Part shown: piece by piece, positions 1 to 8,214 of the stretch
How positions within the stretch are numbered: the stretch's first letter is position 1
Layout of the letters: every line of letters begins with the position of its first letter
Origin: DATJHM01 sp035493895
Lineage (GTDB): Bacteria; Chloroflexota; Ktedonobacteria; Ktedonobacterales; Ktedonobacteraceae
DNA: 64,000 bases
Direction of reading: 5' to 3'
Assembly: GCA_035493895.1 (NCBI GenBank)
Contig: DATJHM010000180.1
Location: 17,291 to 81,290 of the forward strand
Position numbers and translations under genes: made by a program
The notes under the pieces: generated by a model
What the model was told of the DNA's origin: nothing
Databases searched by the model: none
What the model saw: only the letters and a program-made list of their open reading frames with translations

Positions 1-407
1 TAGTAGAAGTGCGCGAAATTCTGGAAACGGAGATTGCCGCGCTGGCGACGGCACGCGCTACAGACATTGAAATTGCGCTCATGCGCGAGGCGGTGCGGGT
101 GATGGACGAGAATTTGGAGAACGCCGATGCGTTTATTACTGCCGATAATCGCTTCCACGAAGCGCTGGCAATGGCAACACAAAACGCGCTGATTCTCATT
201 CTTCTCAATTCTATCGTGAACCTGCTCAGCGAACAACGCAAACAAATCTTTGCGGTTGCGGGCGGACCTCAACGTGGGCAAATTCATCATAGACGTATCC
301 TTGAAAGCGTGATCGAACGTGATCCAGAGGCTGCACGAGCAGCAATGCGCGCTCACCTGCACCAGGTTCGCGAAGACGTCAGTAGCTCTCCCTACCGCGA
401 GAGCTAA
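1..407 (+). CDS. GntR-family transcriptional regulator, C-terminal FCD domain (5' truncated)
   Basis: The frame is open to the left edge of the window, so only the last 135 or so residues are present and the DNA-binding winged-helix part lies outside. What remains is an all-helical ligand-binding domain of the FCD type: an LETEIAALAT helix, a DNRFHEALAMAT segment with the Asp and His that usually help bind a metal or carboxylate ligand, and a late HHRRILESVIERDPEAA helix, again with a His pair. FCD regulators of the GntR superfamily respond to small carboxylic acids and usually repress the neighbouring catabolic genes. Its position 38 bases before a dehydrogenase gene on the same strand suggests it controls the block that follows. 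The inducer cannot be read from sequence. Confidence 0.85.
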   Translation, partial: VEVREILETEIAALATARATDIEIALMREAVRVMDENLENADAFITADNRFHEALAMATQNALILILLNSIVNLLSEQRKQIFAVAGGPQRGQIHHRRILESVIERDPEAARAAMRAHLHQVREDVSSSPYRES

Positions 408-445
408 TATCGGGATCGTACCATTCAGGCAATTTGGAGGTAGAA

Positions 446-1327
446 ATGACGAAGCTTGGCTATATCGGGTTAGGTGCAATGGGAAGTCGCGTTGTGAAAC
501 GCCTTCTTGATGCGGGCTACACTGTGACAGGCTATAATCGTACACAGTCGAAAGCGCAATGGCTCCTCGACGCAGGAATGCACTGGGGCGCAACCCCACG
601 AGCAGTGGCGGAGGAAGCAGATATCGTCTTCACGATGGTCACCAACACCACCGCCCTCTACGATGTATTTCACGGCCCGAATGGCATCCTGGCCGGTCTA
701 AACGCTGGCAAAATCTTCATCGATATGAGCACGGTCAGCCCGGCTGCCTCCCGTCAGCTCGCGAGTCAGGTCGCCGAAAAAGGCGCACAGATGCTCGACG
801 CGCCCGTCTCTGGCAGCGTGATCACGCTCGAACAGGGCAATCTCTCGCTGATGGTCGGGGGCGATAAAGCGACATTCGAGAAGGTCAAACCGATCTTGCA
901 GGCGATTGGTCCCAAAGTGAACCATGTGGGCGACAATGGTCTGGCCGTCTTAATGAAAATTGCCATTAATCTGAATCTGCAAACACAATTCCTCAGTTTC
1001 TGCGAAGGTCTTTTTCTGGCCGTCAAAGGTGGCATCCCCATCGAGACCGCACTGGAAGTGATGCTCAACAGCGTCATTGCCTCGCCTTCTCTCAAGTATC
1101 GCACACCTTTCATCCTCGATATGCCCGAAGAGGCCTGGTTCAATGTGAACATGATGCAAAAAGACATGCTTCTGGCGGAGGAAATGGGACGCGAACTCGA
1201 CGTTCCTCTTCCTTCTGTCGCCATCAGCAATCAGTTTCTCACGTCTGCCCGTGCGATGGGCCTGGCGGAGAAAGATTTCGCGATTGTGTACAAAGTTCTG
1301 GCCAGAATGGCTGGCCTGGAGCTGTAA
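446..1327 (+). CDS. NAD(P)-dependent 3-hydroxyisobutyrate dehydrogenase-like reductase
   Basis: A protein of 293 residues of the beta-hydroxyacid dehydrogenase family, which interconverts 3-hydroxyacids and semialdehydes using NAD(P). The N-terminal Rossmann motif GYIGLGAMGSRVV is at residues 4-16. The substrate-binding DAPVSGS motif and a Lys near residue 171 (in LMKIAINLNL, where catalytic Lys is expected) are present. The start at 446 is chosen because GGAGG lies five bases upstream at 436-440; an in-frame TTG at 434 is less likely. The length is normal for the family. A second paralogue closes the block at 15140. The exact substrate (3-hydroxyisobutyrate, tartronate semialdehyde, succinate semialdehyde and others) is not decided by the sequence. 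Confidence 0.9.
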   Translation: MTKLGYIGLGAMGSRVVKRLLDAGYTVTGYNRTQSKAQWLLDAGMHWGATPRAVAEEADIVFTMVTNTTALYDVFHGPNGILAGLNAGKIFIDMSTVSPAASRQLASQVAEKGAQMLDAPVSGSVITLEQGNLSLMVGGDKATFEKVKPILQAIGPKVNHVGDNGLAVLMKIAINLNLQTQFLSFCEGLFLAVKGGIPIETALEVMLNSVIASPSLKYRTPFILDMPEEAWFNVNMMQKDMLLAEEMGRELDVPLPSVAISNQFLTSARAMGLAEKDFAIVYKVLARMAGLEL

Positions 1328-1345
1328 CAGCCCTGGGAGAAACAC

Positions 1346-2359
1346 ATGTCACATCCTGAAACATCCAAATCTACGCATGTAGAAGTGGCGACTGGAGATA
1401 CAGGACAGGCTCGCTGGCTCCTCATCTATGAGCAGATGCTCACGATTCGCCTGTTTGAAGAGCACGTCAATCAGCTGTATCTCACTGCAAAAATGCCGGG
1501 TCTGGCTCATCTCTATAGCGGCGAAGAGGCTATCGCTGTGGGGGTGTGTCAGGCATTGAGACGGGATGACTACATCACGAGCACGCATCGCGGACATGGG
1601 CATTGCCTGGCCAAGGGGGCCACGGTGGATCTCATGTTCGCCGAGCTGCTCGGAAAAGAGCCCGGCTATTGTCATGGCAAAGGTGGCTCCATGCATATCG
1701 CGGACCAGGATACGGGCAATCTTGGTGCAAACGCGATTGTGGGAGGCAGCGCCGGGATCGCGACGGGTGCGGCGATGTCGAGTAAAATGCGTGGGAGCGA
1801 TCAGGTCGCAGTCTGTTTCTTTGGTGATGGAGCGCTTGGTCAGGGCCTGCTCTATGAAGTGATGAACATGGCAGCGCTGTGGCAGTTTCCGGTTATCTAC
1901 GTGTGCGAAAATAATCTCTATAACGAATACACGCACAATTCTGAGACCACGGCCGGGGACATGGGCACCAGGGCGAAAGCCTTTGGTATTCCAGTGGAAG
2001 AGGTTGACGGTCAGGATGTTCGCGCCGTGTACGCTGCCGCCCAACGTCTGGTTGCACGCGCACGCCGGGGCGAAGGTCCAGGTTTTCTTCTCTGTCATAC
2101 CTACCGCTATTTTGGGCATCATGTTGGTGACATCCAGCGTGCCTACTATCGCTCCAAAGAAGAGGAAGAGCGCTGGACGCGGGACCACGATCCTCTCAAG
2201 ATCCTCGCAGACTGGCTGATCGCTGAGGAGCATGTTACGCCCGCAACGTTTGCGCAAATCAAGTCACGTGTGCAGGCTGAGGTTGAGGCTGGCGAACAGT
2301 TTGCCCTCAATGCGCCTTATCCAGACCCGAGCGAGGTGGATCAACATGTCTATGCTTGA
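1346..2359 (+). CDS. Thiamine-diphosphate-dependent 2-oxoacid dehydrogenase E1 alpha subunit
   Basis: A protein of 337 residues. It is the alpha chain of a heterotetrameric E1, which decarboxylates a 2-oxoacid (or acetoin) on thiamine diphosphate and passes the acyl group to E2. The diphosphate/Mg motif begins with GDG at residues 160-162 and ends with ENN about 27 residues later. The STHRGHGHCLAKG and GKGGSMHI segments typical of pyruvate/acetoin-type E1 alpha are present. The size matches acetoin or short pyruvate dehydrogenase alpha chains better than the long homodimeric E1. GGGAG lies seven bases before the ATG. The E1 beta gene starts inside its last codons, which points to translational coupling. 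The specific 2-oxo substrate is unknown. Confidence 0.93.
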   Translation: MSHPETSKSTHVEVATGDTGQARWLLIYEQMLTIRLFEEHVNQLYLTAKMPGLAHLYSGEEAIAVGVCQALRRDDYITSTHRGHGHCLAKGATVDLMFAELLGKEPGYCHGKGGSMHIADQDTGNLGANAIVGGSAGIATGAAMSSKMRGSDQVAVCFFGDGALGQGLLYEVMNMAALWQFPVIYVCENNLYNEYTHNSETTAGDMGTRAKAFGIPVEEVDGQDVRAVYAAAQRLVARARRGEGPGFLLCHTYRYFGHHVGDIQRAYYRSKEEEERWTRDHDPLKILADWLIAEEHVTPATFAQIKSRVQAEVEAGEQFALNAPYPDPSEVDQHVYA

Positions 2360-3371
2360 TACGCTGGCCAACCAGCATGCCGGTCAAACGGTGCGCGAGA
2401 TTACGCTCGGGCAGGCCATTCGCGAAACACTGGCCGAAGAAATGCGCCGCGATCCCCGCGTCTTTATTATGGGCGAAGACGTGGCCGAGGCTGGTACCCC
2501 ATTCAAGGTGCTCTCGGGCCTGGTTGATGAATTTGGTCCCGCACGCGTCATTGATTCTCCTATTTCGGAGGCTGGCATCACAGGTCTGGGCGTGGGCGGT
2601 GCCATGACTGGCATGCGCCCGATCATTGATATTATGTTTGGCGATTTCATCACGCTGGCCCTGGATCAGATCGTCAATCAGGCAGCCAAGGTGCACTATA
2701 TGTCCGGTGGCAAGCTTACAGTACCACTGGTCGTACGCACGACATTAGGTGCAACGCGTCGTACTGCCGCTCAGCACAGTCAGAGCCTGCACGCCTGGGT
2801 CAGCCATATTCCCGGCCTGAAAGTTGTCTTGCCTTCGACTCCCTACGATGCGAAGGGGCTGCTCAAAACGGCGATCCGCGATAATAATCCGGTCGTTTTT
2901 TTCGAAGACAAAATGATGTATCAGCTCAAAGGTCTGGTGCCGGATGGTGACTATACCATTCCCTTTGGGGTCGCTGATATCAAACGTCCCGGCAGCGATA
3001 TCACGCTCGTGGCTACGAGCAGCATGGTCCAGATTGCCCTGGCGGCGGCAGAGTTTTTGGAGCAGATGAATATCAGTGCCGAGGTCGTTGATCCCCGCAC
3101 GATGTTTCCCCTGGATAAAGAAACGTTGGTCGAGTCTGCGAAAAAGACCAGCCGCGCCATCGTGATCGATGAAGGATACGAGCGGTACGGCGTGACGGCT
3201 GAACTGGCCTCGATCATCTCAGACGGCGCATTCTATTATTTGGATGCTCCGGTGAAGCGCATGGGTGCCATGGATGTCCCCGTGCCTTTTTCGCCCGTAT
3301 TGGAAGATCTCACTGTTCCCACCGCAGCCGCCGTCGTAGAGATGGCAAAGTCTCTCTGCGGTCGAGTCTAA
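2346..3371 (+). CDS. 2-oxoacid dehydrogenase E1 beta subunit
   Basis: A protein of 341 residues and partner of the preceding alpha chain; together they form the alpha2beta2 E1. Recognisable features are the GEDVAEAGTPFKV thiamine-binding segment near the N-terminus, the DSPISEAGITGLGVG region, and the C-terminal transketolase domain with VVDPRTMFPLD and IVIDEGYERYG. The start at ATG 2346 overlaps the alpha gene by 14 bases and is preceded by GAGGTGG; an earlier in-frame methionine at 2232 would only read through the end of the alpha gene out of frame. The overlap, equal direction and matching families make this one operon. The sequence does not separate pyruvate, branched-chain and acetoin specificity. 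Confidence 0.93.
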   Translation: MSMLDTLANQHAGQTVREITLGQAIRETLAEEMRRDPRVFIMGEDVAEAGTPFKVLSGLVDEFGPARVIDSPISEAGITGLGVGGAMTGMRPIIDIMFGDFITLALDQIVNQAAKVHYMSGGKLTVPLVVRTTLGATRRTAAQHSQSLHAWVSHIPGLKVVLPSTPYDAKGLLKTAIRDNNPVVFFEDKMMYQLKGLVPDGDYTIPFGVADIKRPGSDITLVATSSMVQIALAAAEFLEQMNISAEVVDPRTMFPLDKETLVESAKKTSRAIVIDEGYERYGVTAELASIISDGAFYYLDAPVKRMGAMDVPVPFSPVLEDLTVPTAAAVVEMAKSLCGRV

Positions 3372-3416
3372 ATTCCAGGCAGTTTCCCTGAACTTGTCCA
3401 ATGAAGGAGTGAAGTT

Positions 3417-4718
3417 ATGGCGATCAAAACCTATGGGCTGATGGGTGTAGACTGGGAAGAGCGCACAAATTTTGAGCGGCTCCGCACTGAGCGGCTCACG
3501 CGCATCAAGCAATTGCTCAAACAATCGGAGTTGGGAGCGTTACTCTGCTTTGATATGAACAATATCCGCTATATTACCGCAACGCATATCGGTACCTGGG
3601 CGATGGATAAGCTGGCCCGCTTCTCTCTTCTCGCGCAGGACGATGAGCCTATTCTGTGGGATTTCGGCTCGGCTGCCCGTCACCATCAATTGTACGCTCC
3701 CTGGCTCGGCGAGCGTTCGCGTGCTGGCATCTCGACGCAGCGCGGCGCCATGCTGCCCGAGGCCGGTCGTGCCGAAGATGTGGCCCGCAAGATTCGCATC
3801 GAACTGGAAGCGCGAGGATTGTTGCACGAACCGCTCGGCGTAGATATGATCGAGTTGCCCGTACTCTTCGCCTTGCAAGCTGAAGGCATCAAAGTCGTCG
3901 ATGGCCAGCAGTTGATGCAACAGGCCCGTCTACTCAAAACGCAGGACGAAATTACGCTACTCTCTACTGCCTGCATGATGGTGGATGCCGCCTACGATGA
4001 GCTCTATCGCGCGCTCAGGCCGGGCTTCCGCGAAAATGAGTGCGTGGGTCTGGTCAATAAAGTGCTCTACGATCTGGGCTCGGAACATGTTGAAGGCGTC
4101 AATGCCATCTCAGGCGAGCGCTGTAGTCCTCACCCGCATGTCTACTCTGACCGCGCACTGCGCCCGGGCGATCCGGCCTATTTCGACATTCTCCACAGCT
4201 ATAACGGCTATCGCACCTGCTACTATCGTACCTTTGCCGTCGGTAGCGCCTCCCAGTCCCAGGTCGACGCCTACAAACGTTGCCGCGATATCCTGGATCG
4301 CGCCATCTACGCTATCAAGCCCGGTGTCACGACTGCCGATGTTGTCAAACTCTGGCCCAAAGCTGAAGAGTTTGGCTTCCCCAATGAAGAAGCTGCCTTC
4401 GCCCTGCAATATGGTCATGGCGTAGGACTCTCGATCTGGGAGAAACCCATTTTCAGCAGACTGGTCTCCCTTGAGCATCCAGAAGTCATCCAGGAAGGCA
4501 TGGTATTCGCCCTTGAAACCTTCTGGCCTGCCTCAGATGGCTGGTCCGCCGCACGCATCGAAGAGCAACTGATCGTAACGAAGGACGGCTGTGAGGTCAT
4601 TACGCGTTTCCCGGCCGAGAAATTGCTGGTCGCGGGTGTGCGTTACTACACGGTCGACGGTCCCTTATCCACGACGCGTGAGTCCCAATCGCAGTTAAAT
4701 ACGCAATCTCATTTTTAA
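3417..4718 (+). CDS. M24 (pita-bread fold) metallopeptidase-family protein with altered metal site
   Basis: A protein of 433 residues: an N-terminal creatinase-like domain (LLCFDMNNIRYITAT near residue 45) followed by the M24 catalytic fold. The five metal-ligand positions can be aligned: Asp257 (in YFDIL), then Cys268 where a second Asp is expected (GYRTCYYRTF), His334 (YGHGVGL), Glu367 (ALETFW) and Glu382 (RIEEQL). The 11-residue gap between the first two positions matches the canonical spacing, so the Asp-to-Cys change looks real rather than an alignment slip. The fold is shared by Xaa-Pro aminopeptidases, creatinase and the DMSP lyase DddP. Lying between E1 and E2 genes, it is more likely a small-molecule hydrolase or lyase of this pathway than a peptidase. 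The RBS AAGGAG is eight bases before the ATG. Confidence 0.85.
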   Translation: MAIKTYGLMGVDWEERTNFERLRTERLTRIKQLLKQSELGALLCFDMNNIRYITATHIGTWAMDKLARFSLLAQDDEPILWDFGSAARHHQLYAPWLGERSRAGISTQRGAMLPEAGRAEDVARKIRIELEARGLLHEPLGVDMIELPVLFALQAEGIKVVDGQQLMQQARLLKTQDEITLLSTACMMVDAAYDELYRALRPGFRENECVGLVNKVLYDLGSEHVEGVNAISGERCSPHPHVYSDRALRPGDPAYFDILHSYNGYRTCYYRTFAVGSASQSQVDAYKRCRDILDRAIYAIKPGVTTADVVKLWPKAEEFGFPNEEAAFALQYGHGVGLSIWEKPIFSRLVSLEHPEVIQEGMVFALETFWPASDGWSAARIEEQLIVTKDGCEVITRFPAEKLLVAGVRYYTVDGPLSTTRESQSQLNTQSHF

Positions 4719-4819
4719 TCTCATTTCCTTTTAATAAACGATAGGTATGCTCTGGAGGATTGATTCTATCCTCCAGGCTGCTTGCACACGACGAAACAAG
4801 ATTTTCCAGGAGGCCAATG

Positions 4820-6256
4820 ATGGCTACAAACGTCATCCTACCAGCACTGGGCATGTCGCAGGACACAGGGAAGATTGTGCAGTGGCTGAAAGCAGAGGGC
4901 GATCTGGTTGCAAAGGGCGATCCCTTGCTGGAAGTCGAGACCGATAAAGCCACGGTGGAGATCGAGGCACCGGCAGACGGTATCCTGACGCACGTCACAT
5001 CTGCGGCTGGCGACGATGTCCCCGTGGGACAGGTCATTGCGGTTATTCTCGCCTCCAATGAAATTCCTACAGGCCATGACGTACAGACGGTAGAACAACC
5101 ACCAGCACAGCAGTTCACTCAGCCACTACCCACAACATCTAATGGCAAAAATCCATCCGCACCCGTCCTACCAACTCAGAATGGCGCATCCCAACCTCCT
5201 GCCGACGCCGCTCGTCAAGCCGCATTCAACGCCAGCCCGCTGGCCTCGCGGATAGCCGCCGAGCATAATCTGGATTTAACCCGCGTGAAAGCGGCAGGCA
5301 GGCGCATTCAAAAAGCGGATGTCCTGGCCTACCTTCAGGAGCAGGAAAAGACCACCAGTTCCCCCAATGCGATCAGAGCGATGCCACGCTTAACCATGGC
5401 CTCGCCGAAAGCGCGGCGTCTGGCTCTCGAGCAGGGAAAAGATCTGGCAACGCTCAAAGGAACCGGCCCCGGAGGCGCAATTATCGCCGCCGACGTCCTA
5501 CAGGCCCCGGCCCCCGCTGCTACAGCACCAGTTCTTGCAGGTGTACCAACCACCCGGGCAGCTGATATCAAACAGCACAACATTCAGGAGTCAGCCGTCA
5601 GTACGATCTGGCGCATCATGGCGGAACGTACCACCCGGAGTTGGACCAGTGTTCCCCACTTTTATCTGGTACGCGAAGTCAACGCAAGTCGTCTGATTAC
5701 CTGGCGCGAGCAACTTTTAAAACGCTCAACAGAAAAAGTTACCTATACCGACTTACTCGTGAAAATCGTCGCTGCGGCCCTACGCCAGCATCCTCGCCTC
5801 AACGCATCCTGGCACGAGGGAAAAATCATGCACAGGCAAGACATCGAAATTGGGCTGGCAGTAGCCGTTGAAGAAGGATTAGTTGTTCCAGTTATCCATC
5901 AAGCAGACACACTTCGTCTGGAGGAGATCGCCCGGCTGCGTCAGGAACTGGTAGCAAAAGCGCAGGCCGGAAAACTTCGCCCACAGGACATACAGAACGG
6001 CACATTCACCATCAGCAATCTCGGCATGTACAACGTCGACGCCTTTCATGCCATCATCAATCAGCCACAGGCAGCGATTCTGGCCGTCGGACGTATCGCC
6101 GAGCGCGTCGTACCCGTCAATGGTCAGCCCGGCATTCAACCCATGCTGGTCCTGACCCTTTCCTGCGATCACCGCACCATCGACGGCGCTCGGGCAGCGC
6201 AATTTCTGGCAACGTTGGCCGAGCTTATTGAAGAGCCACTAGGGCTTTTAGCTTGA
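4820..6256 (+). CDS. 2-oxoacid dehydrogenase E2, dihydrolipoyl acyltransferase
   Basis: A protein of 478 residues. It accepts the acyl group from E1 on a lipoyl-lysine and transfers it to CoA. Order of parts: lipoyl domain (residues 1-80, lipoylated Lys in ETDKATVE), Pro/Gln-rich linker, a first E3-binding domain (ASPLASRIAAEHNLDL), a second E3-binding-like domain (ASPKARRLALEQGKDL), Ala/Pro linker, then the CoA-acyltransferase domain ending in SCDHRTIDG with the catalytic His and Asp. Start: AGGAGG at 4808-4813 is six bases from the ATG at 4820; an ATG at 4817 gives spacing of only three. No lipoamide dehydrogenase (E3) follows, so E3 must come from elsewhere. Two peripheral-subunit-binding domains in one E2 is less common than one. 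Confidence 0.93.
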   Translation: MATNVILPALGMSQDTGKIVQWLKAEGDLVAKGDPLLEVETDKATVEIEAPADGILTHVTSAAGDDVPVGQVIAVILASNEIPTGHDVQTVEQPPAQQFTQPLPTTSNGKNPSAPVLPTQNGASQPPADAARQAAFNASPLASRIAAEHNLDLTRVKAAGRRIQKADVLAYLQEQEKTTSSPNAIRAMPRLTMASPKARRLALEQGKDLATLKGTGPGGAIIAADVLQAPAPAATAPVLAGVPTTRAADIKQHNIQESAVSTIWRIMAERTTRSWTSVPHFYLVREVNASRLITWREQLLKRSTEKVTYTDLLVKIVAAALRQHPRLNASWHEGKIMHRQDIEIGLAVAVEEGLVVPVIHQADTLRLEEIARLRQELVAKAQAGKLRPQDIQNGTFTISNLGMYNVDAFHAIINQPQAAILAVGRIAERVVPVNGQPGIQPMLVLTLSCDHRTIDGARAAQFLATLAELIEEPLGLLA

Positions 6257-6427
6257 TATTTCAATCACATCTCGGAAAGGAGGGAGCAGCCCAAAGAGCG
6301 GGAGCATGCCAGGCAATCCTGAAGTCACTCGATACCCTTTCTTATCAACTATGGAAGTTGTATTCACATCCCTGGAAGAGGGCCAAAGAATGGTCACTCT
6401 GTAAAAGAGCGTACAAGGAGGATAGCC

Positions 6428-7672
6428 GTGACCGGACGATACGCCATATTGCCAAAAACTCTCGGTCTACTATTGATAGTATTCATTGCATGTAGTGCGT
6501 GTGGAACGTCAAGCACGACAACGACCCCGGGTAATCCAACAAAGCCCCCTATCAAAATCGGCATCTCAGTCTCGCTTTCAGGCGATTTCTCCGCTGACGG
6601 GAAAGCCTTTCAGCAGGGCTATCAACTCTGGGCAGACACGATCAACAAAAATGGTGGCCTGCTCGGTCGTCAGGTTCAGTTGCTCTTTGCATCTGATGCA
6701 AGCAGCACAACACAGGTCGTCACCAACTATCAGAAGTTCATCACATCAGACCACGTCGATCTCGTCCTGGGACCATACTCCACATTATTAACCAAACCAG
6801 CCTCGGTGGTTGCGAACCGCTACGGCTATGCAATGATTGAAGGAGCTGGTGGCGGCCCCTCTGTTTTCACGCAGGGCCTGAAGAATATTTTCGACGTCTC
6901 ACCGCCCATCGCCGATCAGCTCACGAGCTTCTCGCAATATATCCTCTCGTTGCCTGCTGATAAGAGACCCACCAGTGTAGCTTACGCGACCGAGGATGAT
7001 CCATTTGCGCAACCCATGGTAGACCATGCACGCCAGCTCCTGGAACAAGGAGGATTAAAAACGGCATTATATCAAGTCTATCCAGCAGAAACCACCGACT
7101 ACACCCCGATTGCGCAAAAAATCATCGCCTCAAAAGCCCAGCTCGTCATTTTAGGCACTTTTTTACCTGATAGCATCGCATTCGTCCAGGCATTCAAACA
7201 ACAACACTATAATCCGCAGGGCTTCATTGCCTCGGCAGGACCAGATGAGGGCGCTCAATTTACCAAACCAATTGGAGGAGACAGTGTTGCAGAAGGTATC
7301 TTCTATCCTGGTGGTTGGGGTCCCACGCTCGATACCTACCAGAACGCCCAGATGACGCACGATTTCGTCGCGAAATACGGTGGCACTGCCGCACAAATAA
7401 GCGCCGATTCAGCAGAAGGATACGCCGTGGGACAGGTGTTACAGCAGGCTGCGACCAAAATCAACAGCATTGATAATGCCAAATTGATCGCCGAACTCCA
7501 CTCAGGCGACACCTTCCAATCCCTTCAGGGCGACGTAAAATTTGACAGCACAGGCCAGAACATCGTAGGTCCAGTCTTCGTCTTCCAATGGCAGAAAGGC
7601 TCAGCAGTTCCAGTCTACCCAACCGCCGGAACCAGCGCTACCGCCGAGTATCCCAAACCAGCGTGGTCTTGA
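6428..7672 (+). CDS. Branched-chain amino-acid-type ABC transporter substrate-binding lipoprotein
   Basis: A protein of 414 residues of the periplasmic-binding-protein type I, LivJ/amide-binding group. The N-terminus is a hydrophobic signal (residues 11-21) ending in a lipobox with Cys22 or Cys25, followed by a Ser/Thr/Pro-rich tether, so the mature protein should be anchored to the outside of the membrane. The mature domain opens with IKIGISVSLSGDFSADG, the ligand-binding start typical of this family. The start is GTG 6428 with AAGGAGG six bases upstream. The permease and ATPase genes of the same system follow at 8967-12349, but only after a 1.3-kb repeat-filled gap. The ligand (amino acid, amide, aromatic acid and so on) is not evident. 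Confidence 0.92.
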   Translation: MTGRYAILPKTLGLLLIVFIACSACGTSSTTTTPGNPTKPPIKIGISVSLSGDFSADGKAFQQGYQLWADTINKNGGLLGRQVQLLFASDASSTTQVVTNYQKFITSDHVDLVLGPYSTLLTKPASVVANRYGYAMIEGAGGGPSVFTQGLKNIFDVSPPIADQLTSFSQYILSLPADKRPTSVAYATEDDPFAQPMVDHARQLLEQGGLKTALYQVYPAETTDYTPIAQKIIASKAQLVILGTFLPDSIAFVQAFKQQHYNPQGFIASAGPDEGAQFTKPIGGDSVAEGIFYPGGWGPTLDTYQNAQMTHDFVAKYGGTAAQISADSAEGYAVGQVLQQAATKINSIDNAKLIAELHSGDTFQSLQGDVKFDSTGQNIVGPVFVFQWQKGSAVPVYPTAGTSATAEYPKPAWS

Positions 7673-7709
7673 TTAAAGAAAACGCTGCCTGTTGCCGATA
7701 AGAACTCTA

Positions 7710-7816
7710 TAGCGATCCCTTGACGCCAACGACATCTCGGCTCATACCAATAACGGATTTGCGTCCGCGAACTATGTAGCGATCCCTTGATGCCAACGAC
7801 ATCTCGGCTCATACCA
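7710..7816. repeat. Direct repeat pair, 40 bp each (7710-7749, 7777-7816)
   Basis: The two copies both run from TAGCGATCCCTTGA through CATCTCGGCTCATACCA and differ at a single base (C or T after the first TTGA). They are 67 bp apart, start to start. The second copy runs directly into the GTAGTGGCACGGTGG unit that is shared with 14945-14991. No coding function is visible. Confidence 0.85.
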
Positions 7817-8191
7817 GTAGTGGCACGGTGGAGTGATAACGCAACTGTGCCTGCGAACTCGCTCGATCCCGCTGGCTCCGCAGGCGATTGCAGCAACACA
7901 TGAGCTTGGAGAAAGGGTTCGCCAGCCAACATCTGTGTAGTCCGTGTAGCTTGTGTAGGGGTAAATTGCGTAGATCGCAAATACTCTGTCAAATTTTCGC
8001 TGTAGGATTTCCGCTTTTTCCAATCCCTTCAGTATATCTCTCTATAGGGACGGTCTACAGGTACGACCCATATCGGCTTACCCGTACCGGCAATCTTTAT
8101 GGCAATCTGTAGTGGCCTGTCAAAGTTCATTGCGTCTTTTCTGAAAACGCGCCCGAAAAGCAGGTATGAGGGCGAGATGGCCGGTGGGGGC

Positions 8192-8214
8192 GGACGCCAT
8201 TCGACATGGCGTCC
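8192..8214. repeat. GGACGCCAT hairpin repeat, copy 1
   Basis: A perfect 9-bp inverted repeat, GGACGCCAT and ATGGCGTCC, around a TCGAC loop. It is preceded by GAGATGGCCGGTGGGGGC and followed by CTACTG. Near-identical units occur at 35221-35243, 44667-44682 (half only) and 44750-44772, with a diverged one near 54617. It is always intergenic, like a REP/MITE-type dispersed element. There is no T-run, so it is not an ordinary terminator. Confidence 0.8.

Noticed and set aside
1349..2257. Long open frame on the minus strand, opposite E1 alpha
   Set aside because: Its sequence has no family motif or RBS, and it lies wholly opposite a certain gene with normal E1 motifs.
7615..8023. Two minus-strand open frames with a shared TrpTyrGluProArgCys motif
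   Set aside because: The shared peptide is only the translation of the 40-bp direct repeats; there is no RBS and the frames cross into the binding-protein gene.
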